The position numbers and the translations under genes are program-made. Of a stretch of DNA of 64,000 nucleotides, positions 51,445-61,792 are shown piece after piece. This DNA comes from Methanolobus profundi (lineage in GTDB: Archaea > Halobacteriota > Methanosarcinia > Methanosarcinales > Methanosarcinaceae), in contig NZ_FOUJ01000001.1 of assembly GCF_900114835.1 (NCBI RefSeq), forward strand, positions 992,001 through 1,056,000, read 5' to 3'. Each line of letters begins with the position of its first letter. Position 1 is the stretch's first letter. Under the pieces are notes generated by a model. It saw only the letters and a list, made by a program, of their open reading frames with translations, searched no databases and was not told the DNA's origin.

Positions 51445-53061
51445 TCAGAGAAGATCGATCTCAAATCCTACAACAGGTTGTCCAAGTCCGAAATTAACTA
51501 TGACCTGTGGGAACAGTTCTCCCATGACACCTATCTTTTTACCGTCAACGATAATGTCAGCTCTCCTGCCTTCCATGAAAGCCGGATCCTCTGACTCAAC
51601 GATCTCGTACTCGATAAGTCTTTCACGCATAAGAGCTTCCACGAGCTCCCTTACTTCAGTAAAGTTAGCCTGAGCATTGATGGAAACACCTGCAAGGTGA
51701 AGGCCGTTCTTGCCACTAATGACAACATCCCCGGCTTCGAATATACGCTGTGGGAGTTCCCTGTGCTGGTTCATGGAAAGGATCTCCATGAGATTTGGCA
51801 ATATGGTTGTCCTGACCATTGTCTGGTCCTCACTGATAGGATGCATGACATAGGTCACATCATCGGTCTTTTCCCTGCACATCCAGTCAAAGTGAACCCT
51901 TTCGCTTGTAAGAGTGAATGGCATGACCTGTGAATAACCAAGACCTGTCATTATCTCACGCATATCTGAACTGATGTCGGAGAGCATGTGGGACTTACCT
52001 ACAGTAGCATTCATAGGGAATACCGCAGGGATCTTATCAAAACCGTATCCTACTGCAATGTCCTCAATGATATCCGAGTTGTCAAGAATATCCGCTCTGT
52101 AGCGTGGGATCTGTACCTCGATACGTCCGTCATCGAGTTCCTTTGCACCAAAGCCCATCCTGTTGAGCTGCTTAACGATCTCATCCACAGGAAGGTCCAT
52201 GCCAATAAGACCATCTATCTCAGCTCTTTCGAGGATCTTTGTCCTTGCGCTGAGGTCAAGAGGAATATTCTCCGTGCCATCCGCACCAATGACCTTCACA
52301 TACTCGATCTGTCCACCACGTTCTGCAAGAGCAGTTGTGACGATGTTAAGAGCTGTGTACACCTCATTGCTAAGTCCGGTAACATCCACCAGAAGGTCAG
52401 TGGTATCCTCAGTTACCATTGTAAGAGTACCGTTGATTATTGGCGGGAATGAAAGCACATTGTCATTTGCATCAAGAATAAGCGGATACTTGTCGAACCC
52501 ATCAAGGATATGAGCAAAGCGTGTTCCCTTAGGATGTTTCTCAAGGATCTCCTTCATGGTCATAGGTTCTGTGAAGTCAAGAGGAACAAAGCTGAAATCA
52601 GGGTCTGCTGCGATATAGCGGAAAGGAGCCTGTACCTTTGACAGGTCGTGCACACCTATTGATACCTTCTTACGGTCACGTCCAAGTCCCCAGTGAAGGG
52701 ATTCCTGAAGGTCCATAAGTGTCTTGATGGCACTGGAACTAAATTTGACACCACGGACGACCGCACATCCGAAAACAGGACGTACAGAATCAATGGAATC
52801 ATCCTTTGTGATCTCTATTGTGTAAGGTTTTACCTCATATTCGCAGAAACCTGGCTCTATGTCAAGGAAACCACGAATTGCACGTGCAACACCCTCCACA
52901 CTGTAAAGGTCCGGACGGTCCGGGAAGAATTCGATATCTATGGATTCCTCTTCAATACGCTCTATATCTGCCCCGATCATGGGTATGCGTTCTATAATAG
53001 TATCTTTATCTGTTCCGGTTAATTGTTCAAGGTCATCGTATGGTAGGGTAATGATCGGCAT
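51445..53061 (-). CDS. pheT: Phenylalanyl-tRNA synthetase beta subunit
   Basis: A 538-aa protein of archaeal PheT length. [27 protein letters not shown] starts the family N-terminus; the open frame runs 42 codons further but the ATG at 53061 has GGAG ahead. [26 protein letters not shown] belongs to the B3/B4 editing module, and [22 protein letters not shown] to the B5/core region. It forms the alpha2-beta2 enzyme with PheS; pheS is not in this window. The gene is separated from the upstream prenyltransferase gene by 126 bases on the same strand. Confidence 0.96.
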   Translation of the reverse strand: MPIITLPYDDLEQLTGTDKDTIIERIPMIGADIERIEEESIDIEFFPDRPDLYSVEGVARAIRGFLDIEPGFCEYEVKPYTIEITKDDSIDSVRPVFGCAVVRGVKFSSSAIKTLMDLQESLHWGLGRDRKKVSIGVHDLSKVQAPFRYIAADPDFSFVPLDFTEPMTMKEILEKHPKGTRFAHILDGFDKYPLILDANDNVLSFPPIINGTLTMVTEDTTDLLVDVTGLSNEVYTALNIVTTALAERGGQIEYVKVIGADGTENIPLDLSARTKILERAEIDGLIGMDLPVDEIVKQLNRMGFGAKELDDGRIEVQIPRYRADILDNSDIIEDIAVGYGFDKIPAVFPMNATVGKSHMLSDISSDMREIMTGLGYSQVMPFTLTSERVHFDWMCREKTDDVTYVMHPISEDQTMVRTTILPNLMEILSMNQHRELPQRIFEAGDVVISGKNGLHLAGVSINAQANFTEVRELVEALMRERLIEYEIVESEDPAFMEGRRADIIVDGKKIGVMGELFPQVIVNFGLGQPVVGFEIDLL

Positions 53062-53187
53062 CGGTATCTCCTCTTTCCTTCCCTGTTCTCTTCTAGCAAG
53101 ATCAACCAGAACATATCTAACTTTCCATTTAATGTTTTTGTTCAGATACCGAGCTCTGATAAATGAAAATAGGAAGGTTGACAGCAC

Positions 53188-54096
53188 TCACATTACATTA
53201 AGAGCAGTAATGTAGCGTCCTGCGAAGATGAGCATCATCCACATAATAGGTTCGCATGCTGCATATACATAGGATGTATAGTTCTTCTTTGAGGTCAGTA
53301 CTTTGTTGATATAATTTACCCCATAATAGAATACCGGAATTATCGCCATGGCAATAACAGGAAGAAAACCCTGAATAACACATGCAGCAACGAACAGGAT
53401 AGATACGAGATTGATCAGTTTCAGGATGAACGGATACTTCTTCTCACCGAATATTGCAGGTATGGTCAAGAGTCCGTCTGCCCTGTCACCTTCTACATCC
53501 CTTACATCAAAGAGTATCTGGATGTTCATCATCCTTATAAAAATGAAAAGAGCAAGCATCAAAGCTCCATAAGTGATCGGAAGTGAATAATAGACGAATA
53601 CGAAAAGAGCCATGAAGGACCAGACGATCGAAACAAAGATGTTCTTGAAAGCAGGTATCTTCTTTGTGAGTTTCTTGAAATGGCTTCCGTACAGAAGTCC
53701 CAGTATCAAAATTCCGATCGAAACAATAGTTGTAAGGACCGTTGTAAATGTAAAAAGAGAGATGATCAGAAGTGCTGAAGCTGCAATAACTATACACGTG
53801 CTCTTATTCTTACACTGAAGATATTTAGCTCGCGTTCCATTGGTCAGCTCATCTGATGATGCACCTTTCGAGTAATCATAAAGATAGATCGCATAGAACA
53901 TCATATAGGATGTAAAAAGAATATCCCAACTCAGAGGGACCATGAACAATGTGGCACATGCTACTACTACAGCCATTGAACCAGTAGCAAAGAGGTGGCC
54001 ACCAAATATGACCTCTTTCCATAGATGCTCAACAAGCTTTACAATATCATTTTTAAATCCAAACCCTGAACCGACTGCATGTACATTGGAATCCAT
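53188..54096 (-). CDS. UbiA-type prenyltransferase
   Basis: A 302-aa protein with seven to eight membrane segments and the UbiA acidic motifs: YAIYLYDYSKGASSDELTN (about 65-84) and DVRDVEGDRADGLLTIP (about 197-213, the second DxxxD-type site). Polar heads of acceptors differ widely in this family (quinones, hemes, archaeal lipid precursors), so the substrate is open. An archaeal ether-lipid or methanophenazine role is possible. It lies alone, upstream of pheT. Confidence 0.88.
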   Translation of the reverse strand: MDSNVHAVGSGFGFKNDIVKLVEHLWKEVIFGGHLFATGSMAVVVACATLFMVPLSWDILFTSYMMFYAIYLYDYSKGASSDELTNGTRAKYLQCKNKSTCIVIAASALLIISLFTFTTVLTTIVSIGILILGLLYGSHFKKLTKKIPAFKNIFVSIVWSFMALFVFVYYSLPITYGALMLALFIFIRMMNIQILFDVRDVEGDRADGLLTIPAIFGEKKYPFILKLINLVSILFVAACVIQGFLPVIAMAIIPVFYYGVNYINKVLTSKKNYTSYVYAACEPIMWMMLIFAGRYITALNVM

Positions 54097-54370
54097 AAAA
54101 ATAGGTACTTTTGAACATGCATGTTAAAATAATGAATATATATGTAGTTTTATAATAAGTTTTATGTACATTGCGTATATACCATTGAACATACACTATG
54201 CAGCAAGACATCTAAAATAGAAAACGGTGAGCGATGATCATATGCATTTTATGGTAAAAACGCACATCCGGACAATAACTTTAATAACCATTATAATTAT
54301 AATATGTTCATGATATTTATATCGGGTCTTAAGTTCCCATGAACCCTCAGACCCATATATCGGACCTATT
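54097..54370. other. Divergent promoter region, UbiA versus secretion ATPase
   Basis: 274 AT-rich bases with several TATA-like stretches (minus TATTAT near 54140, plus ATATTTATATC at 54311-54321). Nothing else is visible. Confidence 0.4.
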
Positions 54371-54388
54371 GTGTCAGACGGTGAAACA

Positions 54389-56584
54389 ATGGACGATACT
54401 CAATCAAGCACTCCAGGAAAAGAGCATTCCAAAAATAGAGTTCAAGGCGATGATCCGGAGTTATCAGATCACAAATTATCAAAGGGTGAGGACCCATCGT
54501 TAGAAGTAAACGGGGAAAAGGATGATGGTATGCAGGGTGATGAATTAGTAGACAATGAAACATCTGAGGATGAAACTTCAAGTATTCTGGAAGAGATCTC
54601 TAAAATAAAGGAAGAAGAGGAGAAATTCGAAAAGGATTTCGCACATATTCTGGAAAAGGCTGAAAAAGGACCTGCAGATGACGAAACCTCTGAAGAGAAC
54701 GAAGACGATAGCTCAGAGAGTGATACCGAGGAAGAGGATACAGAAGAAGAGGAAGAGATCGGTATACTGCTTCCAAGGTCGCCTAACTTCGGCCCACCCA
54801 AAAAACCACTTATCGATATTGAAGATAAAGAGGAAGAGGTCACCCCTGAAGAAGAAATAGAGAAGACCATCTTACCTGATGAAGAAAAAGAAGGACCGAT
54901 CCTCACTGAAGAAGAAGTACCAGTAACAGATGAAGAGGAAAAAGAACTTCTTTCTGATACTATCGAAGAAGCTGAGGCTGAGAAGGTAGAACTAGAAGAG
55001 AAAGAAGAGAAATTAGGTCCTATTGAAAAGATCAAACAGCTCTTCAAACATAAAGAGATGGTGATCGAGCCTTATGACCCTGAAGAACATGGACCTATAA
55101 CAGAGTTCAATGGCCTTGAAGGATATGAAGAGATCGAGCGTTATTGGGTCAATGAACCATATGCATTCATTGTCATTTTGTACAATGAGGACAAGAACAA
55201 TCATCTTTACTATATAGTCGAACCGGAACTCACTGATTTTGAGAATACCTTCCTCCATGAAATAAAGGACAGGCTCAGGGATGTACTTCTTGTGGAAGAG
55301 ATCGATGAGGAAGAGGACGATAAAGAAGCAGTCCTTGAATCAAAGATCCGGTCGATCATTCAGGATTATACTATTGAGATCACACCACCAATGCTTGAGA
55401 AGATCTCATATTATATCAAAAGGGATTTTGTCAGGTTCGGAAAGATAGATGCGCTTATGATGGACGATTCCATTGAAGATGTATCAGGCAATGGTCATGA
55501 TGTAGCGATATTCCTGTATCACAGGGTACATCAGAACATTGCGACAAACGTTATCTACCATGAGGATGAGCTCAACTCGTTCATTATCCAGATGGCACAG
55601 AGAAGTGGAAAACACATCTCAGTAGCAGAACCAATGGTAGATGCTACCATGCCTGACGGTTCAAGGATACAGATGACACTTGGTACAAGTGTGACCGCAC
55701 ACGGAAGTACCTTCACCATCCGTAAGTTCAGTGACACACCTATTACACCGGTGGACCTGATCAGATGGGGAACTTTCTCGTCAGAATCCATGGCATATCT
55801 CTGGTTATGTATCGAGAACAACAAGAGTCTTATCTATGCAGGAGGTACCGCTTCCGGTAAGACATCCTCACTTAACGCTGTATCTTTGTTCATTCCTGAA
55901 AAAGCAAAGGTCATCTCCCTTGAAGATACAAGGGAACTCAAGCTGCCTCATCCTAACTGGATCCCAAGTATCACCAGGGATTCATTCACAGCAGATGAGA
56001 GAGGTGCAGTCGATATGTATGACCTCCTGAAGGCAGCGCTCAGACAAAGACCAGAGTTCCTGCTTGTGGGTGAGGTAAGAGGTAAAGAAGCACTCACACT
56101 CTTCCAGGCAATGTCCACAGGTCACACCACATTCTCAACCATGCACGCTGATTCAGTAGCATCTGCAATTCACAGACTTGAGAACCCACCTATCAGCGTA
56201 CCACGTACTATGATCCAGGCACTTGATATCATGAGCATCCAGTCCCAGACATACACCAAGGGTAAACGTGTCAGAAGGAACATCAAGCTGGTAGAGATCA
56301 TCGATATCGACCCTAACACAAGAAACATCAGGACTAATGATATCTTCGTGTGGGATTCGGAATCAGATATGTTCATCCGTACAGGAGAATCAAAGGCATT
56401 GTTCGACATCAAGATGAGACGTGGATGGGGACAGGGCAGGGTGGATCAGGAACTGTACTATCGCCAGAAGATACTGGAACACATGGTGAACAACAATATC
56501 AACGATTTCCAGGAGATATCGGATATTATCAACGCTTACCAGTCTACACCTGAGAAGGTCCTGAGGAAACTTAAACTGGAATGA
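54389..56584 (+). CDS. Type II/IV secretion ATPase (FlaI/TadA-like) with acidic N-terminal extension
   Basis: A 731-aa protein (737 if GTG at 54371 is used; the ATG at 54389 is preceded by GGTGA). Residues 1-225 are very rich in Glu, Asp and Ser and predicted disordered. A FlaI-like core follows: N-terminal domain, then Walker A GGTASGKTSS (about 485-495), Walker B-like DTRELKLPHPNW, the Asp/His box QRPEFLLVGEVRGKEALTLFQAMSTGH, and TFSTMHADS. It should drive assembly of a type IV pilus-like fibre or archaellum. The next gene, a TadC/FlaJ-like platform, overlaps it by 4 bases (if read from 56581). No pilin or archaellin gene is near, so the fibre is unidentified. Confidence 0.93.
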   Translation: MDDTQSSTPGKEHSKNRVQGDDPELSDHKLSKGEDPSLEVNGEKDDGMQGDELVDNETSEDETSSILEEISKIKEEEEKFEKDFAHILEKAEKGPADDETSEENEDDSSESDTEEEDTEEEEEIGILLPRSPNFGPPKKPLIDIEDKEEEVTPEEEIEKTILPDEEKEGPILTEEEVPVTDEEEKELLSDTIEEAEAEKVELEEKEEKLGPIEKIKQLFKHKEMVIEPYDPEEHGPITEFNGLEGYEEIERYWVNEPYAFIVILYNEDKNNHLYYIVEPELTDFENTFLHEIKDRLRDVLLVEEIDEEEDDKEAVLESKIRSIIQDYTIEITPPMLEKISYYIKRDFVRFGKIDALMMDDSIEDVSGNGHDVAIFLYHRVHQNIATNVIYHEDELNSFIIQMAQRSGKHISVAEPMVDATMPDGSRIQMTLGTSVTAHGSTFTIRKFSDTPITPVDLIRWGTFSSESMAYLWLCIENNKSLIYAGGTASGKTSSLNAVSLFIPEKAKVISLEDTRELKLPHPNWIPSITRDSFTADERGAVDMYDLLKAALRQRPEFLLVGEVRGKEALTLFQAMSTGHTTFSTMHADSVASAIHRLENPPISVPRTMIQALDIMSIQSQTYTKGKRVRRNIKLVEIIDIDPNTRNIRTNDIFVWDSESDMFIRTGESKALFDIKMRRGWGQGRVDQELYYRQKILEHMVNNNINDFQEISDIINAYQSTPEKVLRKLKLE

Positions 56585-56598
56585 TACCTGGTGATGAT

Positions 56599-58782
56599 AT
56601 GACCGAGATCGAAGAAACTCCGGAGGAACTGGTAATGAATGACCAGGAAGATGATGTTTCAGTTGAGACTCCGGACATCCAGGAGACCATGACCGAAGAT
56701 GTTGGAAATGGCAAGAAGAAAAAGTCAAAGAGACCTAAGAAGAAGTTCGACGTTGATGATTATACTAAAAAAGCACTTATTTACATCAATATTCTGAAGA
56801 GGATCCCATTCGTCCTTATAGGCGACAGGATAAAAGCTAAAAAAGAAAGCTATGAGAATCTTCAGAAACAACTGAACCAGGCAAGGATACCGATCTCACA
56901 CGAGATGTATATCTCAAATGCGATATTCTATTCACTGGTATCCGGCATTGTAGGAGCACTCATCGGACTTTTCCTTACATATACAGTGATCGTTCTGATA
57001 GGATTACCTGAGCAGATAACCAACCTGACATTCGGACCGAGGCTGGCACCACTTCTTGCATTCAAGGAAATATTCCTTGGGTTCTTCATGACCATTGTAT
57101 TCACAATAGGAATGGGCGGTGTGGTATATGCTCTCTTCATGCTATTCCCGGGATTCCAGGCAAGTGAGAGGAAAGCCAAGATAGATATGCAGCTTCCATA
57201 TGCTGTCACTTTCATGTACGCTTTGAGCAAGGGTGGTATGAATATCATCGATGTGTTCAGGGCTATTGCAGATTCTGAGGACACCTATGGAGAGGTTTCC
57301 AAAGAGATAGATTCTATTGTCAGGGACATGGACTATTTTGGACATGACCTGAGAAATGCACTTACCAATGCGTCTGAGATCACACCATCCGACAGGTTCC
57401 AGGACCTTATGTACAACCTTCTGACCGTCATTGACAGCGGAGGTAATATCCCAAATTATTTCCGTGACAAGTCAGAACAATATCTTATCAAATCAGAAGT
57501 AGACCAGAAAGGATTCCTGGAGACACTGGGACTTCTTGCAGAATCATATGTGACTGCTTTTGTTGCAGGTCCTTTGTTCATTATCATCATGGGTGTCATG
57601 ATGGCCGTAATGGGATCTGGAACCTCTACAATGGTATATGCCATTATCTACGCGGTCCTTCCTGTAGGCTCGATCATGTTCGTTGTCATGATCAGTATCA
57701 TAACACCTACTGAAATGGGCGAGCCAAGATTACTTCCAACCACCGAAACACTTGATCATGGGATACCAGATGTACCGAAGTACCTCGAACCGGTCTACGA
57801 TGAAGATGGAGAGCTCATAGACGAGACTGAGGACAAAGTACGTAACAGAGGTTACTTTGAAGATTTTATCAAGTCAAAGAAGTCACTTGCACTCAAGAAC
57901 ATAATCAAGAACCCTCTTGCACCGATGTTCAAGAACCCACTTGCAACTCTTGTGATAACAGTACCTCTTGCAATACTGGTAATAATGATCCCATTGCTCA
58001 TGAACATTGACAGACTTCGCAATCCTGTATTACTTGTGGATTTTGTTGATGATCTGATCGTTTTCGCATTGTTCATAGTAATCATCCCACTTTCTATATT
58101 CCACGAGATAAAGGCAAGGAAGAAGAGAAAGCTGGAAAATAACTTCCCTGATTTCCTCAAGAAGCTTGCCAGTACCAATGAGACCGGTATGACATTAAGG
58201 GATGCCATCAGGCTTATGGCAAAGTCAAAGACAGACAGCCTGAGCAGTGAGATCAGAAAGATATGGCATGATATCTACTGGGGACTTGAGATCAATGACG
58301 GACTGATAAGATTTGCGAACCGCCTGAGGACCCAGGTCGTTACAAGGTCACTTTCACTGATAACCAAAGCTAACGAATCCAGTGGTGACATTGGAGAAGT
58401 GCTTATGGTAGCTGCAAGGGATGCAGCCTCCGAACAGGGAATGAAAAGAGAACGTGCCATGAGCATGATGATCTACATTGTCATTATCTACATATCTTTC
58501 ATGGTATTCGTTGGTGTTATCTTTGTTATATCAACAACTTTCCTTTCCGAGATGGCAGAAGCAGGTCAGCAGATGGCGGCTTCAGGTTCATCAGCAGGAG
58601 GATTCCTTGGTAACTTCGACCTTGAGGCATACACACGTCTCTTCAAACATGCAGCCATCATCCAGGGACTCAGTTCAGGGCTTATGGCAGGTGCAATGGG
58701 TGAAGGCAGTGTTATGTCAGGACTCAAACATTCAACAATAATGATAGCCATTGGTTATACGATATTCACATTGTTCATCTAA
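56599..58782 (+). CDS. Type IV pilus/archaellum platform protein (FlaJ/TadC-like), two fused GspF domains
   Basis: A 727-aa membrane protein; the frame reads from 56581, but GGTGAT ahead of the ATG at 56599 makes that start likely. About eight to ten membrane segments. Two GspF-type domains are visible: residues about 100-310 (LPYAVTFMYALSKGGMNIIDVFRAIADSEDTYG) and 515-640 (FPDFLKKLASTNETGMTLRDAIRLMAKSKTDSL). A single protein with both is typical of the archaeal platform. The N-terminal 60 residues are acidic, then basic. It works with the ATPase before it, which ends 4 bases into this frame. Confidence 0.92.
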   Translation: MTEIEETPEELVMNDQEDDVSVETPDIQETMTEDVGNGKKKKSKRPKKKFDVDDYTKKALIYINILKRIPFVLIGDRIKAKKESYENLQKQLNQARIPISHEMYISNAIFYSLVSGIVGALIGLFLTYTVIVLIGLPEQITNLTFGPRLAPLLAFKEIFLGFFMTIVFTIGMGGVVYALFMLFPGFQASERKAKIDMQLPYAVTFMYALSKGGMNIIDVFRAIADSEDTYGEVSKEIDSIVRDMDYFGHDLRNALTNASEITPSDRFQDLMYNLLTVIDSGGNIPNYFRDKSEQYLIKSEVDQKGFLETLGLLAESYVTAFVAGPLFIIIMGVMMAVMGSGTSTMVYAIIYAVLPVGSIMFVVMISIITPTEMGEPRLLPTTETLDHGIPDVPKYLEPVYDEDGELIDETEDKVRNRGYFEDFIKSKKSLALKNIIKNPLAPMFKNPLATLVITVPLAILVIMIPLLMNIDRLRNPVLLVDFVDDLIVFALFIVIIPLSIFHEIKARKKRKLENNFPDFLKKLASTNETGMTLRDAIRLMAKSKTDSLSSEIRKIWHDIYWGLEINDGLIRFANRLRTQVVTRSLSLITKANESSGDIGEVLMVAARDAASEQGMKRERAMSMMIYIVIIYISFMVFVGVIFVISTTFLSEMAEAGQQMAASGSSAGGFLGNFDLEAYTRLFKHAAIIQGLSSGLMAGAMGEGSVMSGLKHSTIMIAIGYTIFTLFI

Positions 58783-58853
58783 AACCTCTGGCAATTACTT
58801 TTTTTAGGATCAACTGCATCTGATAATGATAGTTGATACCAGGGAACGATAAG

Positions 58854-59516
58854 ATGAAGATAGCCGGAATAGATGAAGCAGGGAAAGGACCGGTAATAGG
58901 GCCTATGTGTGTTGGAGGCGTGCTGCTGGATAATACGAGGAACAGTACACTGAAGAACCTTGGTGTGGCAGACTCGAAGAAGATCAGCCCCAAGAAAAGA
59001 ACACACCTTGCAAGCCAGATAGAGAAATACTCTGAAAAGGTCTTCGTTCTGGAAATATCGGCCGGTCAGGTAGATGAACTGAGAAAGCTCATGAGCATGA
59101 ACGACATCATGGTAGTCGCTTTTTCAAAGGTGCTTGCTGAGCTTCATCCTGAGACCGCTTATGTTGACGCTGCTGATGTGAACGAGGAAAGGTTCGGTAT
59201 GCGACTTCTGGATGAATACAGAAAGACATATCCCAAACAGGCCGATGAACTGACAATTGTTTCAAAACACCGTGCTGATGCCACGTATCCTGTCGTCTCT
59301 GCTGCTTCTATAGTAGCCAAGGTAAAAAGGGACCAGTTGATAGAGGAACTAAAAGTAGAACATGGTGTTGACTTTGGAAGTGGTTATCCTTCCGACCCAA
59401 AAACAAAGCAGTTCCTTGCAGACTGGTACAGGGAACATGGTGACCTGCCTGATTTTGTGAGACATTCCTGGAAAACTGCGGAGAATGTTGTGAAAAATTA
59501 TGAAGCTGAGGATTAG
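58854..59516 (+). CDS. rnhB: Ribonuclease HII
   Basis: A 220-aa enzyme (start ATG 58854, MKIAGIDEAGKGPVIGP; the seven codons before are unlikely). The active-site motifs are DEAGKGPVIGP with the first acidic residues, then YVDAADVNEERF and KHRADATYPVVSAASIVAKVKRD. It removes RNA primers and ribonucleotides from DNA. The gene is followed by hairpin repeat R2 copy B at 59562. Confidence 0.95.
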   Translation: MKIAGIDEAGKGPVIGPMCVGGVLLDNTRNSTLKNLGVADSKKISPKKRTHLASQIEKYSEKVFVLEISAGQVDELRKLMSMNDIMVVAFSKVLAELHPETAYVDAADVNEERFGMRLLDEYRKTYPKQADELTIVSKHRADATYPVVSAASIVAKVKRDQLIEELKVEHGVDFGSGYPSDPKTKQFLADWYREHGDLPDFVRHSWKTAENVVKNYEAED

Positions 59517-59561
59517 CAGGAATGATAAGTTCTCAGCAGAAATAAAAACTACAAGAACGAA

Positions 59562-59590
59562 ATGACCATCCGCCGAAGGCGGCACATTCC
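59562..59590 (+). repeat. Hairpin repeat R2, copy B
   Basis: ATGACCATCCGCCGAAGGCG then GCACATTCC: hairpin CCGCC-GAA-GGCGG. It matches 35823-35851 at 27 of 29 positions. Confidence 0.75.
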
Positions 59591-59712
59591 GATGCAGCTA
59601 TACAGAAGAAATTACTGACTATTTTTAGATTTTTCCCTGATAAATAATATCAGTTTGCGAAGAAAATCTTTTATGATATTCCATAAAGTCTTATATTTGA
59701 TCTTGTAGAAAA

Positions 59713-59740
59713 GCGCCGGCTTCGCCGGACCCTTCGGGAT
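59713..59740 (+). repeat. Hairpin repeat R1, copy B
   Basis: GCGCCGGCTTCGCCGGACCC then TTCGGGAT: hairpins CCGGC-TTC-GCCGG and CCC-TTC-GGG. It matches 35694-35721 at 24 of 28 positions, with all changes in loops or outside stems. Confidence 0.75.
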
Positions 59741-59816
59741 AAAATAAGTTAATCACAAGCCTACTATAAAGAACCAGAACCTTAAGAAAGAACAACTAAA
59801 AATTGAGTTGAATTAA

Positions 59817-59840
59817 ATTAAAAATTAAATTAAAAAAGAA
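59817..59840 (-). terminator. T-rich terminator after purQ
   Basis: On the minus strand, TTCTTTTTTAATTTAATTTTTAATTT starts just past the purQ stop at 59846. Archaeal-type terminator. Confidence 0.45.
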
Positions 59841-59845
59841 AAGGA

Positions 59846-60541
59846 TCATTTGTTGGAGATGAACTCCACCATTGATTCGAATATCCTGAGACCGTCCTTT
59901 GAACCAAGGATCTCCTCGGATGCTCTTTCAGGATGAGGCATCATACCAAGTACATTCTTTTTTGCACTTACAATACCTGCGATATTCTCCTGTGAGCCGT
60001 TAGGATTTGCCTCATCTGTTGCTTTTCCATCTTTGTCAACGTATCTGAAAGCTACCTGTCCGTTGTCCTCAAGGCTTGAAAGTGTGGATTCGTCCGCATA
60101 GAAGTTACCTTCCATGTGAGCTATAGGAATGCTGACAACTTCTCCCTTTTTGAATTTAGAAGTGAAAGGTGTGTCTGTGGTCTCTACCCTCAGATATTTT
60201 GGTTCACATCTGAATTTAGGGTATTCATTGGTTGTCAATGCACCTTCAAGGAGACCTGATTCTGTGAGAACCTGGAAACCATTACAGATACCTACAACAG
60301 GTTTACCTTCTTCAGCAAGCTTCTTGACAGATGTCATGATAGGCGTACGTGCTGCGATGGCACCTGCTCTGAGGTAGTCACCGTATGAGAATCCTCCGGG
60401 GATGACGATACCTTCGAAGCGTTCCAGACTTTCTTCCTTGTACCATACAAGTTCAGCGTCAACTCCGAGAACGTCCTTCAGGACATGTAACACGTCGAGG
60501 TCACAATTGCTGCCACCGAATTGTACAATACCTATACTCAT
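59846..60541 (-). CDS. purQ: Phosphoribosylformylglycinamidine synthase subunit PurQ
   Basis: A 231-aa glutamine amidotransferase. FGGSNCDLDVLHVLKDV, the nucleophile Cys87 in VGICNGFQVL, and the catalytic His-Glu in GMMPHPERAS match PurQ. It supplies ammonia for FGAM synthesis in purine biosynthesis. Its start overlaps purS by 4 bases (ATGA), so it is translationally coupled. The large subunit purL is not in this window. Confidence 0.95.
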   Translation of the reverse strand: MSIGIVQFGGSNCDLDVLHVLKDVLGVDAELVWYKEESLERFEGIVIPGGFSYGDYLRAGAIAARTPIMTSVKKLAEEGKPVVGICNGFQVLTESGLLEGALTTNEYPKFRCEPKYLRVETTDTPFTSKFKKGEVVSIPIAHMEGNFYADESTLSSLEDNGQVAFRYVDKDGKATDEANPNGSQENIAGIVSAKKNVLGMMPHPERASEEILGSKDGLRIFESMVEFISNK

Positions 60542-60789
60542 TGTAATTCCCTCAGGGATATGGAATAATTGTGAATGATCGGGTTAGCGATAAGTTTCTG
60601 GCACATCTCTTCTACTGTTTCTCTTGCAGCATGGATGTTCTCTGCCTGAAGATCGATCGTGTATTTCTTTGCTGTCTTGACACTGTTGGTCTCGTATCCC
60701 AGGTGTTCAAGTGCCCTTTCGATGGTGGTACCTTCAGGGTCAAGCATACCGGTCTTAAGTTCAATGGTTACATCTGCTTGATATTGCAT
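60538..60789 (-). CDS. purS: PurS, small subunit of FGAM synthase
   Basis: An 83-aa protein of PurS size: MQYQADVTIELKTGMLDPEGTTIERALEHLGY and then AARETVEEMCQKLIANPIIHNYSI. The family bridges PurL and PurQ. It overlaps purQ by 4 bases. Confidence 0.93.
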   Translation of the reverse strand: MQYQADVTIELKTGMLDPEGTTIERALEHLGYETNSVKTAKKYTIDLQAENIHAARETVEEMCQKLIANPIIHNYSISLRELQ

Positions 60790-60933
60790 TTGGAATCCTC
60801 ATCTCTCATTTGATGATGTTTATATGATGTCTATAATTATAAGATATTATAAGATAAACTAAGCCATAGATAATAACGCCTGATATTATAACCTTTGCAT
60901 TGAAAACATTATCCTCTCATCTTTTCATACATC

Positions 60934-61521
60934 TCATGCAAGTGCCTTCTTTGCATGGAGCACACGTTGTACTATCGTAATGTGTGTAAGGACCACTATA
61001 ATGACCACGGACTCACCAAGATAGCCTGTAAGTGCACCTGCTACAAGAAGGATCATCCTCTCAGGTCTTTCAGCAATACCTATATTCATGGAACTGACAC
61101 CTGCAGCCTCTGCCCTTGACCGTATGTAGCTCACAAGGTAAGAGCCGATCATGGCGAATATTACCCAGACCCACAGATCAACTTCCATAAGTGTTGTCTG
61201 CATGATGGAACCTGTGATGGACCCGTAGATGATACCAATGAAGATGATAGCATCTGCATATCGGTCACATACGGAATCAAGTACTGCACCAAAAGGTGTC
61301 ATACAGTCCTTTGCTCTGGCAACTGCACCATCGATCATATCGAAGAACCCGCTGAAGAGTATCAAAAGAGCGCCACCGAAAAGATCACCTTTAGCAAATT
61401 GATATGCGGCCCAGATACTTACCAACAGACCAATGATCGTCAATGAATTCGGAGATAATGGTATCCAGCTTACAAGTGGTAATATCGATGCCCTTATGTT
61501 ATTCTTAAGATCATTGAACAT
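60934..61521 (-). CDS. CDP-alcohol phosphatidyltransferase (archaetidylinositol-phosphate synthase type)
   Basis: A 195-aa protein with about five membrane segments. The family signature is complete: DMIDGAVARAKDCMTPFGAVLDSVCD (D-x2-DG-x2-AR-x8-G-x3-D-x3-D). In archaea this size group makes archaetidylinositol phosphate or another polar-head ether lipid. The length and the start MFNDLKNNIRASIL fit archaetidylinositol-phosphate synthase. Position is 145 bases upstream (minus) of purS, so it is probably a separate transcript. Confidence 0.92.
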   Translation of the reverse strand: MFNDLKNNIRASILPLVSWIPLSPNSLTIIGLLVSIWAAYQFAKGDLFGGALLILFSGFFDMIDGAVARAKDCMTPFGAVLDSVCDRYADAIIFIGIIYGSITGSIMQTTLMEVDLWVWVIFAMIGSYLVSYIRSRAEAAGVSSMNIGIAERPERMILLVAGALTGYLGESVVIIVVLTHITIVQRVLHAKKALA

Positions 61522-61792
61522 ATATTCCCGGTCCTTCTTATTCTACAGGCTTTTAGAAGTTCTTTCTATTTCAGATATTGCCCCTGAATTTAAAAGCATT
61601 CACATTGCAAACATGATATATCATTATAATGATACTCATTGGATAGTAAAGTGAAGATAACTTTATATAGTAGATTGAGAAAACCATCAATTGTAGATAC
61701 AAACACGATAGATCGTAACTAAACTACGATCCATGATTTGCATAATTTATCTGTGTATTTGGTTTCTGCAAAAAACATACAGAGGCAATCAA

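Larger units (their letters stand above)
59517..59845. other. Intergenic region with hairpin repeats R2 and R1
   Basis: 329 bases with no gene. It holds R2 copy B (59562-59590) and R1 copy B (59713-59740), 122 bases apart, in the order opposite to 35617-35965. The left part lies past the rnhB stop and the right part before the purQ stop, so both are convergent. Confidence 0.5.
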
